A stretch of DNA of 64,000 bases from Paramecium tetraurelia (taxonomy: Eukaryota > Ciliophora > Oligohymenophorea > Peniculida > Parameciidae): the NCBI RefSeq assembly GCF_000165425.1, contig NW_001799645.1:124001-188000 (forward strand). Reading direction: 5' to 3'. Made by a program: the position numbers and the translations under genes. The notes under the pieces were generated by a model. That model saw only the letters and a program-made list of their open reading frames with translations, was not told where the DNA came from and did not search any database. Positions within the stretch are counted from its first letter, which is position 1. Every line of letters starts with the position of its first letter. Below are positions 13,075 to 25,127 of the stretch, one piece after another.

Positions 13075-14645
13075 TCAAACTGATATGTCCATTTTGAAAA
13101 TCTCATCTGGATTTACTTCTCTATATTTTTCATATGGGTATTTTTCTTAAAATTATAATACCTTCCTAATTTCGGATTTTAAGTCCCTTAACTAGTACTA
13201 TAAATCATTACTCATATAAATTTTGATCCAATAGAGACCTCAATGTATCAAATATTAACTGAGGTTCAATTCTTTTTCCTTCTTGCAGCGGCAACACCAT
13301 CTGAGGTTGAATTTATTAATCATCTGGAGATATCTTTTATTTCAATTGCAGGAATGTTAATTCTTATTAGTTCAATATTTCCTTCATTTAAAAATATTCT
13401 TTTCTTATTTCCATCGTTTATTTCTAGTACATAGGATAAAAATTGATATCTTTAGCACATTATGATAAAATTCTCTAGATGGTAGTGATATCTTTTTTTA
13501 ATTTATAGGATGGGTGAATATCTGTAATAATACTATGGATAAATCCCATGCAGTAAAGAAGCTCCTAATATCCTAATTATTATAAGCATAGTATGAAAGT
13601 TATTGTATTAATGTCGTTCTAATTCTAATACTTTTTCCAAATTGAATTATAAAACTATTATTTTCTAAATTGAACTGTTTGTATTTTGAAAATTTCATAT
13701 TCTTCTAGATTTACTATGGGATGTAGAAAAAATTGATCAAATGAAATTCTTTCCTCTTCCTCATAAACAATCATCTTGTCCAATAGATCAGCTATTTCCT
13801 AAGCGCGATCGTATTTTGGAGGATTGCATTTGAACTTTTATGTTTATATAGCCTTTTAGAATAATCTGATGTTTTCTAGCTCATTGTCTTTACAAGATTA
13901 TTGTCGCTATTATTTTATTTAAGTATTTGGTAATTTTCCTTCAAAAAATACTTAATAGAATAATGTTCCGTATGAATAAATGTCGCATTTTCCTGAATAA
14001 CCTTTCCCTGAGTTATTGAAAGTTATTTAAGGAGAGGAATGAGTTGCGGTTCCAACGTTTGTGATTAAAGCATTAGGTTAGTGAAAGGCTTCCAAGATTT
14101 TGCTAAAATCAAAGTCGGTAATCTAATATTAATATATTGCATTTTACTTTATACACCTTCCTTTCATTAATTTACTTCTTATTTTCCACTTTCACCAGGA
14201 TATTAGAAGGTTTAATGTCTCTATGAACAATATTATGCTCATATAATATACGACATCCTTCTGCAATCTAATGAACAATATTTAAGCATTGGTCAAGATT
14301 ATACCATTACTTTTATCTCAGTAAACTTTGAAACTCTTTTTCTAAGTCCATATCACATCTTTCCATAATTATTTCGAATTGATGAGGCAAATTTAAATAA
14401 TTCTCGATACGTACAAGCCTTTCTGGTTTAAGATTTATTAATAACTTCTATATCGTCAATCCTTATTGTTGTTATTTCATTATGGCTTTATCTTTTTAGA
14501 CTAATTTTACGCATAATGAATCATCATCATCAGAACCATCTTTTCTTCGGCATTTATATACTTCTCCAAATGCCCCCATTCCTATTTTGTTGCTTTCACT
14601 ATATTTTATGATGTAGTTGTCTCTTATTTCTAATGTATCTGACAT
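13075..14645 (-). CDS. Protein kinase with DFD in place of DFG
   Basis: The kinase domain starts at the N terminus: glycine loop NKIGMGAFGEVYKC, ATP lysine in LCVKLVQK, catalytic loop IVHRDIKPSNILVK. The metal-binding motif reads TDFDFSK instead of DFG, and the APE position reads SSPQIT. Asp and the HRD motif are kept, so activity is possible. The C-terminal ~190 residues form a polar, partly helical extension ending in YREVNPDEIFKMDISV. Introns of 32 nt (after the catalytic loop) and 25 nt (13187-13211, ending AAG) are needed. The ATG at 14645 gives a domain start that fits the kinase N lobe. Substrate unknown; group not assigned. Confidence 0.82.
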
Positions 14646-14706
14646 TTCCTTTTGTGTATTATTTAAAAATATATATTAATTTTATTTATAATTTTTTGTA
14701 ATTAAA

Positions 14707-15658
14707 TCATTAGGTAAATCCATCAATATGCCATTTATTTCTTTCTTCATTTTGTGGATGAGTTCTAATAGGGATCTCCTTTCCATTAGCTTCATCTTAG
14801 ACAGCGAACAATAACTAATCAGGGTTGCTAGCAGATTTGATTGTCCATAGATTCTTACCTGCTTATTCAATTATCCATTGATTTCTTGTTTCATTAAATG
14901 AGTGAAATCTGACATCGAAATCTCCCCATTGATTGAATTTTTTATCATTAGCAGCAAAAAGCATTTGAAGTGGGTGTGAAGCAGATCTGATTATATACTT
15001 GTTCTCATGGACTAATTCCAAATAAAAGTTGGTGGCTAAATTCTTGGCACCGATGACCTTAGCTGCGAAATCAGATTTAAATTAGGGGTGAGAATCAGAG
15101 ATGGCCAAATAATTTTAGTTAACGTGAGCAGGTCTAAATTAGACAATCAGGTGTTGTTTTAGCTCACCATATGGATGCACAATATTTGGAATTGTAACAA
15201 TAAACCAAAGATTTTTTTCTTGATCTTTAATTGAATGGGTTCTAACATCGAATTCACCTTCATGTTGATTTGAAAAATCATCAGCAATGAAGAGGTATTA
15301 ATCAGGATTTGTCTCCGATCTAATTGTAAAACAACTCCATCCAGCATTTTCAATAATCCCAATTATTTCTTTGTTCATCAAATGCATGGGTTCGCACATC
15401 AAATTGGTCCTTGAATTTCCTTGTGTTATCATTTGAGCAAAATACAAAATGATTGGGATGAGTAAGCAATCGTATTTTGAAGACATTCTCACCAATTTTT
15501 TCTAATAAGAAATAGCAATGTTCTTAATTTTTATTAGTCACTCTAACATCGAAATCATTCTCTAATGCTCTCGATTTATTTATTGCTGCTGAAAGAAACC
15601 TTGTAGGTACAGAAAGAGGAACAAAAGAAACAATTAGATATCCTGAATTATTTGACAT
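14707..15658 (-). CDS. Tandem-repeat protein with a one-base frameshift
   Basis: The protein is built of repeats of about 70 residues with the pattern FDVRxHxxxxxRNxW...NPDQxLF (for example GDFDVRFHSFNETRNQWIIE). About four copies fill the gene. The total length, 952 bp, is one base more than a multiple of three and no intron fits. Reading from the ATG at 15658, the frame runs into TGA at the second repeat. Dropping one G from the GGG at 15358-15360 (CCC on the plus strand) restores RNNW followed by IIENAGWSCF, exactly matching the other repeats. This is therefore either an inactivated gene or a sequence error. The repeat was not matched to a named family; it could be a beta-rich fold such as a beta-trefoil (inference). 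Confidence 0.7.
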
Positions 15659-16280
15659 TATTAATAAAAATAAATATTAATCAAATATAAATCCTTATTT
15701 GTTACGCTAATAAATAATATGGAATACACAAATCCAATCATTATTTAATTATAATCTCTAAATTTATAAAAGATTCCTAATTATTTCTCATTTTACAAGA
15801 TCTTAAGATTTTATGATTAAAAATAATATTTAGAAGTATAATCACTTAATTTAAAGATGTATCATTGAGATTATTATTATTATGGAGAGTATTAGAAATT
15901 AAATGAAGGAAGTCATTTGATATACTTTTAGAATATTCTAATAATGAAGAAAATTTACAGGAATTATTATTTTAAAGATATATATATAACTGTTAAATGA
16001 TAAACCAAAATTAATTTTTTTATGATCAATTGTATGATATAAATATTTATAACCAATTGATAATATCTTCTAGATAACTCAAAGTTAATATTAATAATTG
16101 TAATTACTAAAATTGATTTATTAACAACATTTATACTTATTTTATAGTTATAAATTTAAAACGAGTTTCAGAATGGGAAAGACATTAACCAATACAAGAA
16201 CTGTAGAATACTGAAGATAGAATACATGTTTAATATAATGTTAAAGGAATTTTGAGTAGTAAAATAGAAAATATTAACTG
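15659..16280. other. Non-coding stretch between minus-strand genes
   Basis: 622 bp, very AT-rich. Plus-strand frames such as the one at about 15863-16000 are short and lack an ATG in frame. It presumably holds the promoter of the repeat protein and the 3' region of the MORN gene. Nothing else was recognised. Confidence 0.45.
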
Positions 16281-16925
16281 TCAAATTAAAACACCTTCAA
16301 ACCAATTTCCGACGATGATTTGATCTCCATAAAAGCGTCCTTTTCCATGAATCATACCGTTAATAAAATGGCCTTCAAATTTCTGACCATTTGTAAGTGT
16401 TAGGATGCCTTCGCCATGCATTTTATTTGATTTAAAATAGCCTTTGTAGTCATGCCATCCATCTTCAATGGTGTTTAAATCTTTGGGGTCAATTTTATGT
16501 TTGATAACACGTGGGGATTGATTGACCAAGATTCCAAATCCTTCATAGAGATTATTGAACCATTCTCCAGAATAGACCTCTTGATTTTCGGTGTTGAACA
16601 AGACTCCCATGCCATGTCTTTGCGAGGGTGGAATGCCTTAACCCCTATAAATGCAACCATCCTCGTACTTGAGATACAACTCTATAATAGTGGAGTGGAA
16701 ATACCCTCTAATCGCTGTTTGTAATGAGTATTACGAGTTCGTTGGCCCACTTCTAGGATGGCACTTGCCTTCATGATATCTTAATTGTATGGTATTTGTA
16801 TGGATTCTCTCATTTGTTTTATGGAAGTGGGGATGACCTAAAAATAAGAATTGGATATTGTACGGACATTCTGGGTGATACAATGTAGGGATTGCAACAT
16901 TGTTGTGGTTATTTAGGTTAAACAT
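16281..16925 (-). CDS. MORN-repeat protein, 214 aa
   Basis: One uninterrupted frame of 215 codons. The C-terminal two thirds hold MORN repeats: EVYSGEWFNNLYEGFGIL, DYKGYFKSNKMHGEGILTL, KFEGHFINGMIHGKGRFYG and a last partial one. The N-terminal ~70 residues are unrelated and rich in His and Pro (HPECPYNIQFLFLGHPHFHK). MORN proteins in ciliates and flagellates act in membrane-cytoskeleton contacts and in ciliary assembly; the exact role here cannot be told. It has a 179-bp divergent spacer with the chromodomain gene. Confidence 0.85.
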
Positions 16926-17104
16926 AATGAATACGAGAGTAGTAATTATAATACATTAAATAAAAATAAGAAGTATTTTAGAATGAGATGAAATTGATTG
17001 ATTAAAATTAAGAGAGAGATGGGAATTACAAAAGAGATCAGAAAAATAATTTAAGGATTTCTTTTGATGTAAATACTCTACAACTGAAAAGTGTATAGAA
17101 TAAT

Positions 17105-17734
17105 ATGAGTGAATATCCAAAACGAATATTGGGAAAGAGAGCCAAAACTCCAAATGTGATATTTTATCTGATTGAATTCGAGACTCCTACTCATAAAGTG
17201 AGGACTCAATGGATTGAAATGTACAAATTGGGCAATTACCTAGATTTGATCGAATAGTATGAAGCAAGAAACAATCAGAATTACTATATGGAATTATTGA
17301 AGGAGATCATTGAGGATGATGAGCAATATGAATAGATAAGAGAGTTGGATTCATTGAAAACCACAGAAGATTAGATATGCAGACAGACAACAACTGATTT
17401 TATGATTCCACAACGCGAAAATTAAGAATTCGTATATCATTTGAAGAAGGAAAGCAATGAGTAGGTAGAATTGAATAAGGAGTTGAAGAACATTACTAAA
17501 TCGTTTTAAAAGGGAGGGAGTAGAGTAGCATTCACTGAGGAGTAAATAATCAAAATAATCACTTATGCGAAGGATGAATTGGATAACAACAAGTATATAT
17601 TCTTGGTGGAATGGAAACCAAGAGAGAGTGGACAACCAGTAAGACCATCTTGGGTTGGATAAGAGAAGATGATGCAATATGCCCCATAATATTTGGCACG
17701 CTATGCAAATGAAAAGTGTTTTAAATTAGGTTGA
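17105..17734 (+). CDS. HP1-like protein with two chromo-type domains, 209 aa
   Basis: Single frame, 210 codons. Residues ~7-60 read as a chromodomain: ILGKRAKTPNVIFYLIEF, then RTQWIEMYKLGNYLDLIEQYE, with the hydrophobic cage-like positions and the terminal helix. An acidic/polar linker follows. Residues ~145-205 look like a chromo or chromo-shadow fold (KYIFLVEWKP, RPSWVGQEKMMQYAPQYLAR). HP1-like proteins bind methylated histone H3 tails and build heterochromatin. In Paramecium, such marks also guide DNA elimination during macronuclear development, so a developmental role is possible (inference). Followed 45 bp later by another plus-strand gene. Confidence 0.75.
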
Positions 17735-17779
17735 AGTATTAAATATATATTTAAATATAATTAATTTACCAATATACAT

Positions 17780-18352
17780 ATGTCTCGAGATCCTTAATTG
17801 GAATTATTGAATATAGAACCAACTCTCAGAGAATTCATTCAAATACCACTCACAAATAAGTTCTTTCGTTAAATAGATACAGATTTCATTGCAGAACCTT
17901 GGGATGTGCCCATAGGTCCTGCAAAAACAAGTCAATAAAAGAAAAGAATTATTACATTTAAGTAACCAATATCGCGATTATAACCACGTCAATCAACCAC
18001 TGAAACTCCGACTAACATTTCAAGGCCCAAAAGTTGTCATAATAAAAGTACCTTTGTAGAGTAGAGAATCCCTACTCCTCAACCCAACTATCCTAAAGCT
18101 TTTCAAAGGATCGTCATTTCCACATAACATAAATCATCTCGTAAGAATTCGACAAGTCAATATCGATAGAAATGTCTGAAGAGTTTACTACTCGCTCAGA
18201 AATAAAATAGTCAATAGAGCTATTGCGTACACACATCAGCTGATTATTTTAACTTCATTTCTTCAATCAACCCTGTTTCTCAAAAAAATAAAACAACCAC
18301 AGAACCTTTTTTAAAAAAATTCAAGCTTAAACTTAAAAATATGCTTAATTGA
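17780..18352 (+). CDS. Hypothetical basic protein, 190 aa
   Basis: Uninterrupted 191-codon frame with several TAA/TAG glutamines. The first 50 residues are mixed (LELLNIEPTLREFIQIPL, FIAEPWDVPIGP). The remainder is Ser/Thr/Lys/Gln-rich, basic and probably disordered, ending in FLKKFKLKLKNMLN. No domain recognised. Its stop is only 13 bp from the stop of the convergent phosphatase-like gene. Confidence 0.7.
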
Positions 18353-18365
18353 TTTAATTATGGTA

Positions 18366-19391
18366 TCATTATAATACTAGTTATTGCGTTATCTTATTAA
18401 CTATCGTTTTTGGATCATAGGTCAATACTTGGGTATAAAGTTTTTTATTCACTGTAGTGTTTCCTCTTATCTGAAATACTTTCAATGATGAAATATTAAA
18501 GTTCTATTTCTTTTATGTCATTAAATATCCAATTGCCACAACACTTGTTGTTGAATAACCATCCTATCATTAAAATATAATAATTACAGGACAACACAAT
18601 AATACAGGGCCATTTTACTTCTCTATTAGGTCAGTTAGTTGGTTAAAATCTATTAATTATTCTCCCTCTTCACTTATAGGATAATTGATATAATTATATT
18701 ATTCCTTTTTCCAAGCAGATAATTTTGCATCTGGTTCATATCTCTTAAAATCAATGATCGTCTTAATTTACAAAGCATCCAATTACTTTTTGCTATTCGC
18801 ATTTAAATTACTTCCTAGAAAGAGTTTGCTCTCCTCTAGTTATTAAGGGAATTGTGAATAAGAGAATAACACTTTCTATTAATCCTCGTTATTATCCAAA
18901 TTCTCATAATTTTATAACATAACTTTTGACAAAGTGTAAAAGGGGTATTTCCCTAAGAATGCTTCCACTGAAGTCTTCAAATAGTATACCTTATATTCAT
19001 TCATTTTCAGACTGTTAATTAGATTTTTGATCAATTCAGCATCTTATTCTATCTTGGTGTAATCGTCATTAATAATCACCATCCTACGAATAGGTTGAGT
19101 ATGGTATTTCTCTTCGTTTTTCTTCGCATTGGCGTCTAGTTTCTCAAGGTGAGATGCAATTGTTTGGACACTGTCCTAAATACAAAAACTTCCTCTTATT
19201 TGTTTTTCTTCAAACAACTCCAACTTTCTTAAATCGGCTATCACCAAATGTCGATTATCCTTTATACTTAATGAATATTTCATACATTCATCATATTATA
19301 AAGCTCCATCATTTAAATTGCCTTCATATTGGGATTAATTAAATTTTAATTTAAATAAATTTGTTTGTTAATCCATTTAACAAGAACTCAT
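18366..19391 (-). CDS. Rhodanese plus inactive dual-specificity phosphatase (STYX-like), 333 aa
   Basis: One 24-nt intron gives exactly 334 codons. The N-terminal half is rhodanese-like: HLVIADLRKLELFEEKQIRG has the strand-Asp-x-Arg start and the 'xI-x-G' position. The C-terminal half follows a dual-specificity phosphatase: TIIDFKRYEPD, YINYPISEEGEQLIDF, then VLLCCPDGYSTTSVVAIGYL. The active-site loop should be HCxxGxSRS; here it is CCPDGYSTT, so a Cys is kept but the phosphate-binding Arg is lost. Rhodanese-DSP order is that of MAP-kinase phosphatases and of the pseudophosphatase STYXL1. It is therefore probably a non-catalytic regulator that binds phosphoproteins (inference). Confidence 0.78.
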
Positions 19392-19528
19392 TTTATATTT
19401 GAATTTCTATTATTTTTAATATCATTAGCTGACCTATTCACAATTTTCTTTATAATTCTCTATTATTATGAACTCAGACTTATAAAATTAGAGTAGTTTA
19501 CTAAAATAAACAATAATATTAATAAATA

Positions 19529-20750
19529 ATGCAGGAATAAGAAATTGATCTTACAAAAATCAATCAGGGAAATGTGGATAGGATTATCCAGAAGATAGAA
19601 ACCAGCATTTAATAGCGAGTGGAAAAGTATGGCGATGATGATCAATAAGTATATAATTTGCATCTGAAACTTCTCTAGAAAATGAAATACGACAGAATTC
19701 TATGTAAATTGCTTAATTAACAGGCACTGATTGCACTCCAAGTGGAAAATTTTGAGGCTAGTTTAAAGTACCTCAAGAAGGCTGAACTTCTAACATCTTC
19801 GGTTCTAGAGCTTAAAGTTTCTATTTACTTATACAATAGGCACAAACCTACAGTAATCTAGCCTGTTATTATCGAAAAATTGGAAAGACAAGAACAGCCT
19901 TATCATATCTTTAGTAGGCTTTAGCCATAGAATTAAAGTAAGTAAATTTTGATTAATACTAAGAAACGATAAATCCGCGTAACTACCTGAACTCTATCTG
20001 AATTTATGTGCAGTTTTTTCATCTTTAGAAAGACATGAAGAGGCTACTTAAAATATCTATTTATCTATCATTATGTTGTAGCATGAGCTGCTCCTATAAT
20101 TCTTGAAGTCCAACTCACAAATAGATGGGGACTTAATGAAACATCAAAATTCTATTGACTTATCATTACATTAGATCAGTACTTAATAAAAAACTAGATA
20201 AACTGAATAGAATTCTCTTAATAAGGATTAATAAGAGAGGATGCAAATTTTAATTGTGGCTTATCATAATTTAGGTGTCGAAATGGAACACTTGAAGTAG
20301 AATGTGGAATCCAAGAAGATATTAAAATCCGCTTATTAATTATCACAATTCAGTCTGGCACAAAATCATCCACTCAGATAGACTTTGGGATCCATTGTTA
20401 AAAAACATTAAAGAGAAGATTCCAAAGACAATTTTCAACCTGTGGTCTTAAAACCAATCTTGCCAAAAGTGAGTCTAAGGATATAAGATCCCAGGTAAGT
20501 TTAAAAAAGTGGTTCTCCTCATTTTAAATCAAATAGCAAGCATTTCTCTTTGCCAAAAAATAAAAGCAACAAAGGATCAAAAGAAGATAGAAACTCTTCA
20601 AGCTTAACCTCTAGAATAGAAGGATCTAAATTTGTAAGGATCAGCGATTTAAATCAAGAGCCTATGGTTTATTTCGACAACAAAGAAGTCAATAACCTTA
20701 AAGAATTGTAGATATCTTTGGATATGATTAATTAAACTACAATGATGTGA
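19529..20750 (+). CDS. TPR-containing protein, 390 aa
   Basis: Introns of 23 nt (ends near 19839) and 26 nt (19938-19963, ending AAG) give 391 codons. The N-terminal half consists of tetratricopeptide-type helix pairs: LLNQQALIALQVENFEASLK, AQTYSNLACYYRKIGKTRTA, LYLNLCAVFSSLERHEEA, and later YHNLGVEMEHLKQNVESKK. The C-terminal ~130 residues are Ser/Lys/Gln-rich and probably disordered. TPRs bind partner peptides; no partner is evident. It has a 137-bp divergent spacer with the STYX-like gene. Confidence 0.8.
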
Positions 20751-20807
20751 TTTGATATTTTTATACTCGATTACATAGCACGGATTCTCTCCTTTTACCT
20801 ATAATTT

Positions 20808-21501
20808 TCACAACCTACATGGCGATACGATGTCCACAACCGAAATATCATCTTCCAAACTGGTTATTTGATCAAATATATCTTCGATAATAATCTAGAA
20901 GCTTAAGATTATAAAGTACCTTGTCATCTTCAATGATCATTGACATAACAATCTTCTTGGCTCCAAATGGGATGTCTTTATAATCGACATTCTACCCCCA
21001 AACTAAACCATTTGGATTGATATTATCCTTGATCTTTTTGACTATCTATTCCAATTAGGCTTAATCGATGGTCTCAAATAACTTAAATTCAAAGATCACC
21101 ATTTTCTTAACAACAGGCTTTTATTGGTTATTCTGGGCCAAGGTTTTTGCTTTTCTTTACTCAGCCTTAACCTTTATTTCAGCATCAACATTATCATTCT
21201 CAAAGTGATTGATATCATCATTGCCAGCTTACTTTTATTACTTCTTTTTATGTGCATCCTTCTTCAGTTCTTACTTTTTTGGTGAAGCAGCCGAAATCCA
21301 TTAAGCTCTAGTAGCTGGAGCAAACAAATTGAGATTTAAATACCAAAAATAAATTTATGGAAATTATTTCTTGGGTGGCATACCATTCAAGGCAATGAAG
21401 AATTTGGCATCATCAGCTCCTGGGTGATCACCATTCAAATAATTATTAGCTGCAAGATGTTCATTAACATATGCAAGGTTATCGATTGAGAAATTAGCCA
21501 T
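20808..21501 (-). CDS. Translation elongation factor eEF1B (beta/delta subunit), 222 aa
   Basis: The C-terminal guanine-nucleotide exchange domain is clear: KPVVKKMVIFEFKLFETID, then NPNGLVWGQNVDYKDIPFGA, KKIVMSMIIEDDK and a final DDISVVDIVSPCRL. This domain reloads eEF1A with GTP during elongation. The N terminus has a GST-C-like helical part (LAYVNEHLAANNYLNGDHPG), then a Lys/Gln-rich linker, as in eEF1B of other eukaryotes. One 25-nt intron near the 3' end gives 223 codons. The usual C-terminal ending SVDIaaFNKI is replaced by SPCRL, a small deviation. Convergent with the TPR gene, 57 bp apart. Confidence 0.92.
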
Positions 21502-21655
21502 TTAAAAAAGAATTTATTATCTTGCATTTAAATTGTATTTTATTGTCTGAACACCAAAATATTATTATATAAAAATTTATTTTTTGTTAATCTTTCATAG
21601 AATACATTAATAATTTAATTAATAAAGATAATAAGTTAATTGAATTCAAATGTTA

Positions 21656-24600
21656 TCATGAAAAGTAAGTTGTTAAAGTATTACATAGGTTATTAAAATC
21701 AAGCATCGATGATCTTAAGGTATCCAATGTGTTGCATTCCTTTTTATTTTGATCCTTGAGCAATTAAGACATATATTTAATTACTTAGTATAAATTCTCT
21801 TTTTCAATTCTTTTTATACTATTAAAATTACTTTTTAGTTTATTTAGATTTCATTTCATTTTATTGCTTCCTCTCTATGACTTCCCCAAGTTGATCATAA
21901 TTTTTATTTTGATTTTATAAACTTAAACTGGAATCTACTTATTTATCTAAAATACCCTGTTCAAAGGATTCATTGTAATCAATCTAGCAATTAATTTCGT
22001 TTGCTTCAAATTAAGATTCTTTTATTTTGAATTTTTGTTAATTTTAAATGCGGATTGAATTATTTTGAGAACGCGGTTGATCTACTCTTTTTTATTCTTA
22101 ACTAAAGGAAAATGCTGGTTGTAATTTGTGATTGCAATCATCCAATTAACTTTGATTTTGCTACTCTTATTATTCGAAATTCTTTAGCTAAAATTCAATC
22201 TCTGAATCACTAAATTCCTCACACTCTGTAATGTACTAATCTTGTTATCTAGAATCAATTAGCAGGCTTTAAACTAATTACTGTATATTCTATTTATTGT
22301 AAGATTGTTCTCCATTTTCGAATATCTAATCATTGTCAGAACTATATAAATATAGAAAATGATTACATCTTTTAATGTGTGTTGTTTGTAATCAATATAT
22401 TTTGTTCAACTTAATTAACAAGTTCTTCTAATAAACTCTTTACTGTTGCTTAACAAATAGTCTATTCTTGTAAATCTCTTTACTGAATTTGATTTTATAA
22501 ATTTTCTATATAATCTTCAAGTTATTGAATTCTTATTTACATTTCAATCACAATTTATCCTTCATTTTATCCTGATACAGTTATAGATTTCTTTAATTCG
22601 ATATCAAAGTTTTATTCATTAGATTGCAATTAAGTATTTAGAAAATCGATTTTCAATGATTTGTTGTCAAATGATTGCATGCTACTCCTTTCTAATTTGG
22701 ATTGTAACTGCAAATCCTTGTTATTTATAACAACCTATTAGAGTTTCAATTGATACTCATCATTTTATTGTTTTAGTACTTATTTCTCATAATTATATTA
22801 TTAGAACTACTATTGTTAGATTTTTTGAAGATTATCAAACTATTCTTAGATTATCTGTATTTATTGCTTTAAACAAAAGTTTTCTTCTTGTAATTTATGA
22901 TAATTTTATGAGTTGACATCTAATATTTACTTATAATATAGTTCACTTAATTCTAATTTTTAAAGCAATTCATTTGATTTATTTTCTGATTGTTCTAATA
23001 AAAATGAGATTTCAAATTTCTCGCTTTCTAATTATTTAATTTATTCTAGTGAATGAAAATTATCAGATTCTCTTTATTAGTTTAATTTCAATATTTACTA
23101 ATTAAGTTAGTTGATGATTAAGTTTTATTTTGATTGCTTGTCTAGGTTTATTGTGGAATCAAATTTGAGTTATTTAATTTAGGATGTTAAGTCATCAATT
23201 TGTTATTTTTCGTGTTGCATATTTTCATTCTCTTTTCCTGAATGATGCATTTCAAATCTTTTAACTTCTTCCAATCTGTTAGCATATTATGAAGTAATTT
23301 ATTATAATTCAGATCTCCATTTTTAATTCTATTTTTCCCTACTCACCTAAATTAGAGGGCAATTCCTAAATGTGATTTCTTATAGTTGTTGATCTTTAGC
23401 TAATTCTTTAGATTGCTGTACTTAATTTCTTAGATTTACATTCTAGAATTGAAATAAGAAAATAATTACACTGGATTGAGCCTTTGATAGTTCAATATCT
23501 AATTTATTTAACTTTTGAGTTAAGATTAGATTCTCCTATTGTAGAAACTTCTCTCTACTCTTGGACTCCTCAAATTCAATCATGAATTAAGCCAATTACT
23601 TTTTCAATTATTCATTTTCTTGTTCTTACTCAACCATCACTTTATCAATTTCTTCTAGAAATCCTTTGTGTTGTTCCTCTACTTTCTCCAATTTAATTTT
23701 ATATTGATTTTCTGAATTACTCACCTAGTTATCTGAATGGTTTGCTCTTGACTTTTGTGTCTCTAATTTTGATATGATTTCATCTTTCATTTATAACTCT
23801 ACTTTTAGTTATTGTACAAGTTACTAATAGATATTTCAGAATCAAAATACTTCAAAGTCAACAGTCTAATTAATCTATATCGTATTCGTAATTTTCATTG
23901 CCCTCATTCCGAAAGTGAGACTTGAAAGAGTTTCTTCAACATGTTTCCCTGCTGGCCCAATATTTACAATTAAGGCAGTCTTACAATTACCTCCCAATGC
24001 TTCCTATAGAATTCTTGTTAGTTTGGAATCTCTAAATGGAATGAAGGAATTTTTGGGGCCAGTTAAAGCATGAATGCATTTTCCCAAAGCTGTTAGAGAA
24101 CAATTTATTGATCGAGCTTCATTCAATCTATCTCCTGAGGCTTTTGACTTCTTTATTCTTTCACTACCAGCCAAATCTACTAAATATAAAGTACCACCAT
24201 TGTTATTATTATTCAAATCTAACTATTCAAATGTAATATCTTATGAAAGATTAGTTTTTTATTTATGAGATTTCTAGAATATGGTAATTGATTTGGAATG
24301 CTACCTTTAAGATTGCTTTTCTAATTTAATAATTAAAATTGAGTGAGATCTTGAGGAGTGAGCATTGAGATTAGTAAAGGCAACAACCTTATTCTTCTCT
24401 GCTAAATTGATGATCTTCAAACACTCTTATGGGGAGGCAACCTTAAGCCATTCCAAACCGGATATAAATACTCCTTGATGGAGTGATTCTCTAATTTTGA
24501 CTTCAGAATTATCAGGCCTTATTAAATCTAACAACTATGTCATAGAGATATTGATGTATACCATTTCCATGTATATTTGCAAATATCCCATTTGTACATT

Positions 24601-25038
24601 ATAGGTATACTCATCATCAAGTGAGATGTCATGAAATATTTATTCAAATGTACGTGGAGTGATTCCCTTTTCTTCAGTATCAATTTTTCCCATGATAGTG
24701 TATGTCTTACCAGTTCCTGTTTGGCCATAACAAAATATGGTTCCATTATAACCTTTGATCACACTCTACAATTTCAATCGATTATAATACTGCAACGATG
24801 TTTCTGGCTACGTCATTGTAAACTTAACTTTGAGTAACTTTGGGATCGAATACAGCGTCAAAGTGAAATTGCCTTTTTTCAAAGTCCTTTTTAACTGATG
24901 GATGAATCATAAACAAATACTTATAATTGATTTTTTAGAAGTGTCAATGGAATCAACGCAAACAGATTTATCCTTGGTTAGCAATTCTTCATCTAGTAAA
25001 GGACGTAGACGGACTGCGACTTTAACTTTTTCATACAT
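21656..25038 (-). CDS. Kinesin with N-terminal motor and long coiled-coil tail
   Basis: Motor domain in roughly the first 340 residues: start [19 protein letters not shown]-loop [13 protein letters not shown] (about 24685-24725), switch [10 protein letters not shown], switch [15 protein letters not shown], then [20 protein letters not shown]. All ATPase motifs are intact. The remaining ~750 residues are predicted coiled coil rich in Gln, Lys and Asn. The motor resembles the N-motor group that includes plant ARK kinesins (P-loop context [16 protein letters not shown] and [10 protein letters not shown]), but I am not sure of the subfamily. Several short introns are needed; the last (21810-21831) ends AAG and joins an exon ending at TGA 21656. 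The frame is open upstream to 25131, but ATG 25038 begins directly at the motor's first strand. Confidence 0.9.
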
Positions 25039-25127
25039 GGTTTTGTTTAAATTTAAAATAATGAACGGTTTAATAAATATATATAAATGTGAGATAATTT
25101 CAAGGTTTCTTTTTTGTAGCTTGTGAA

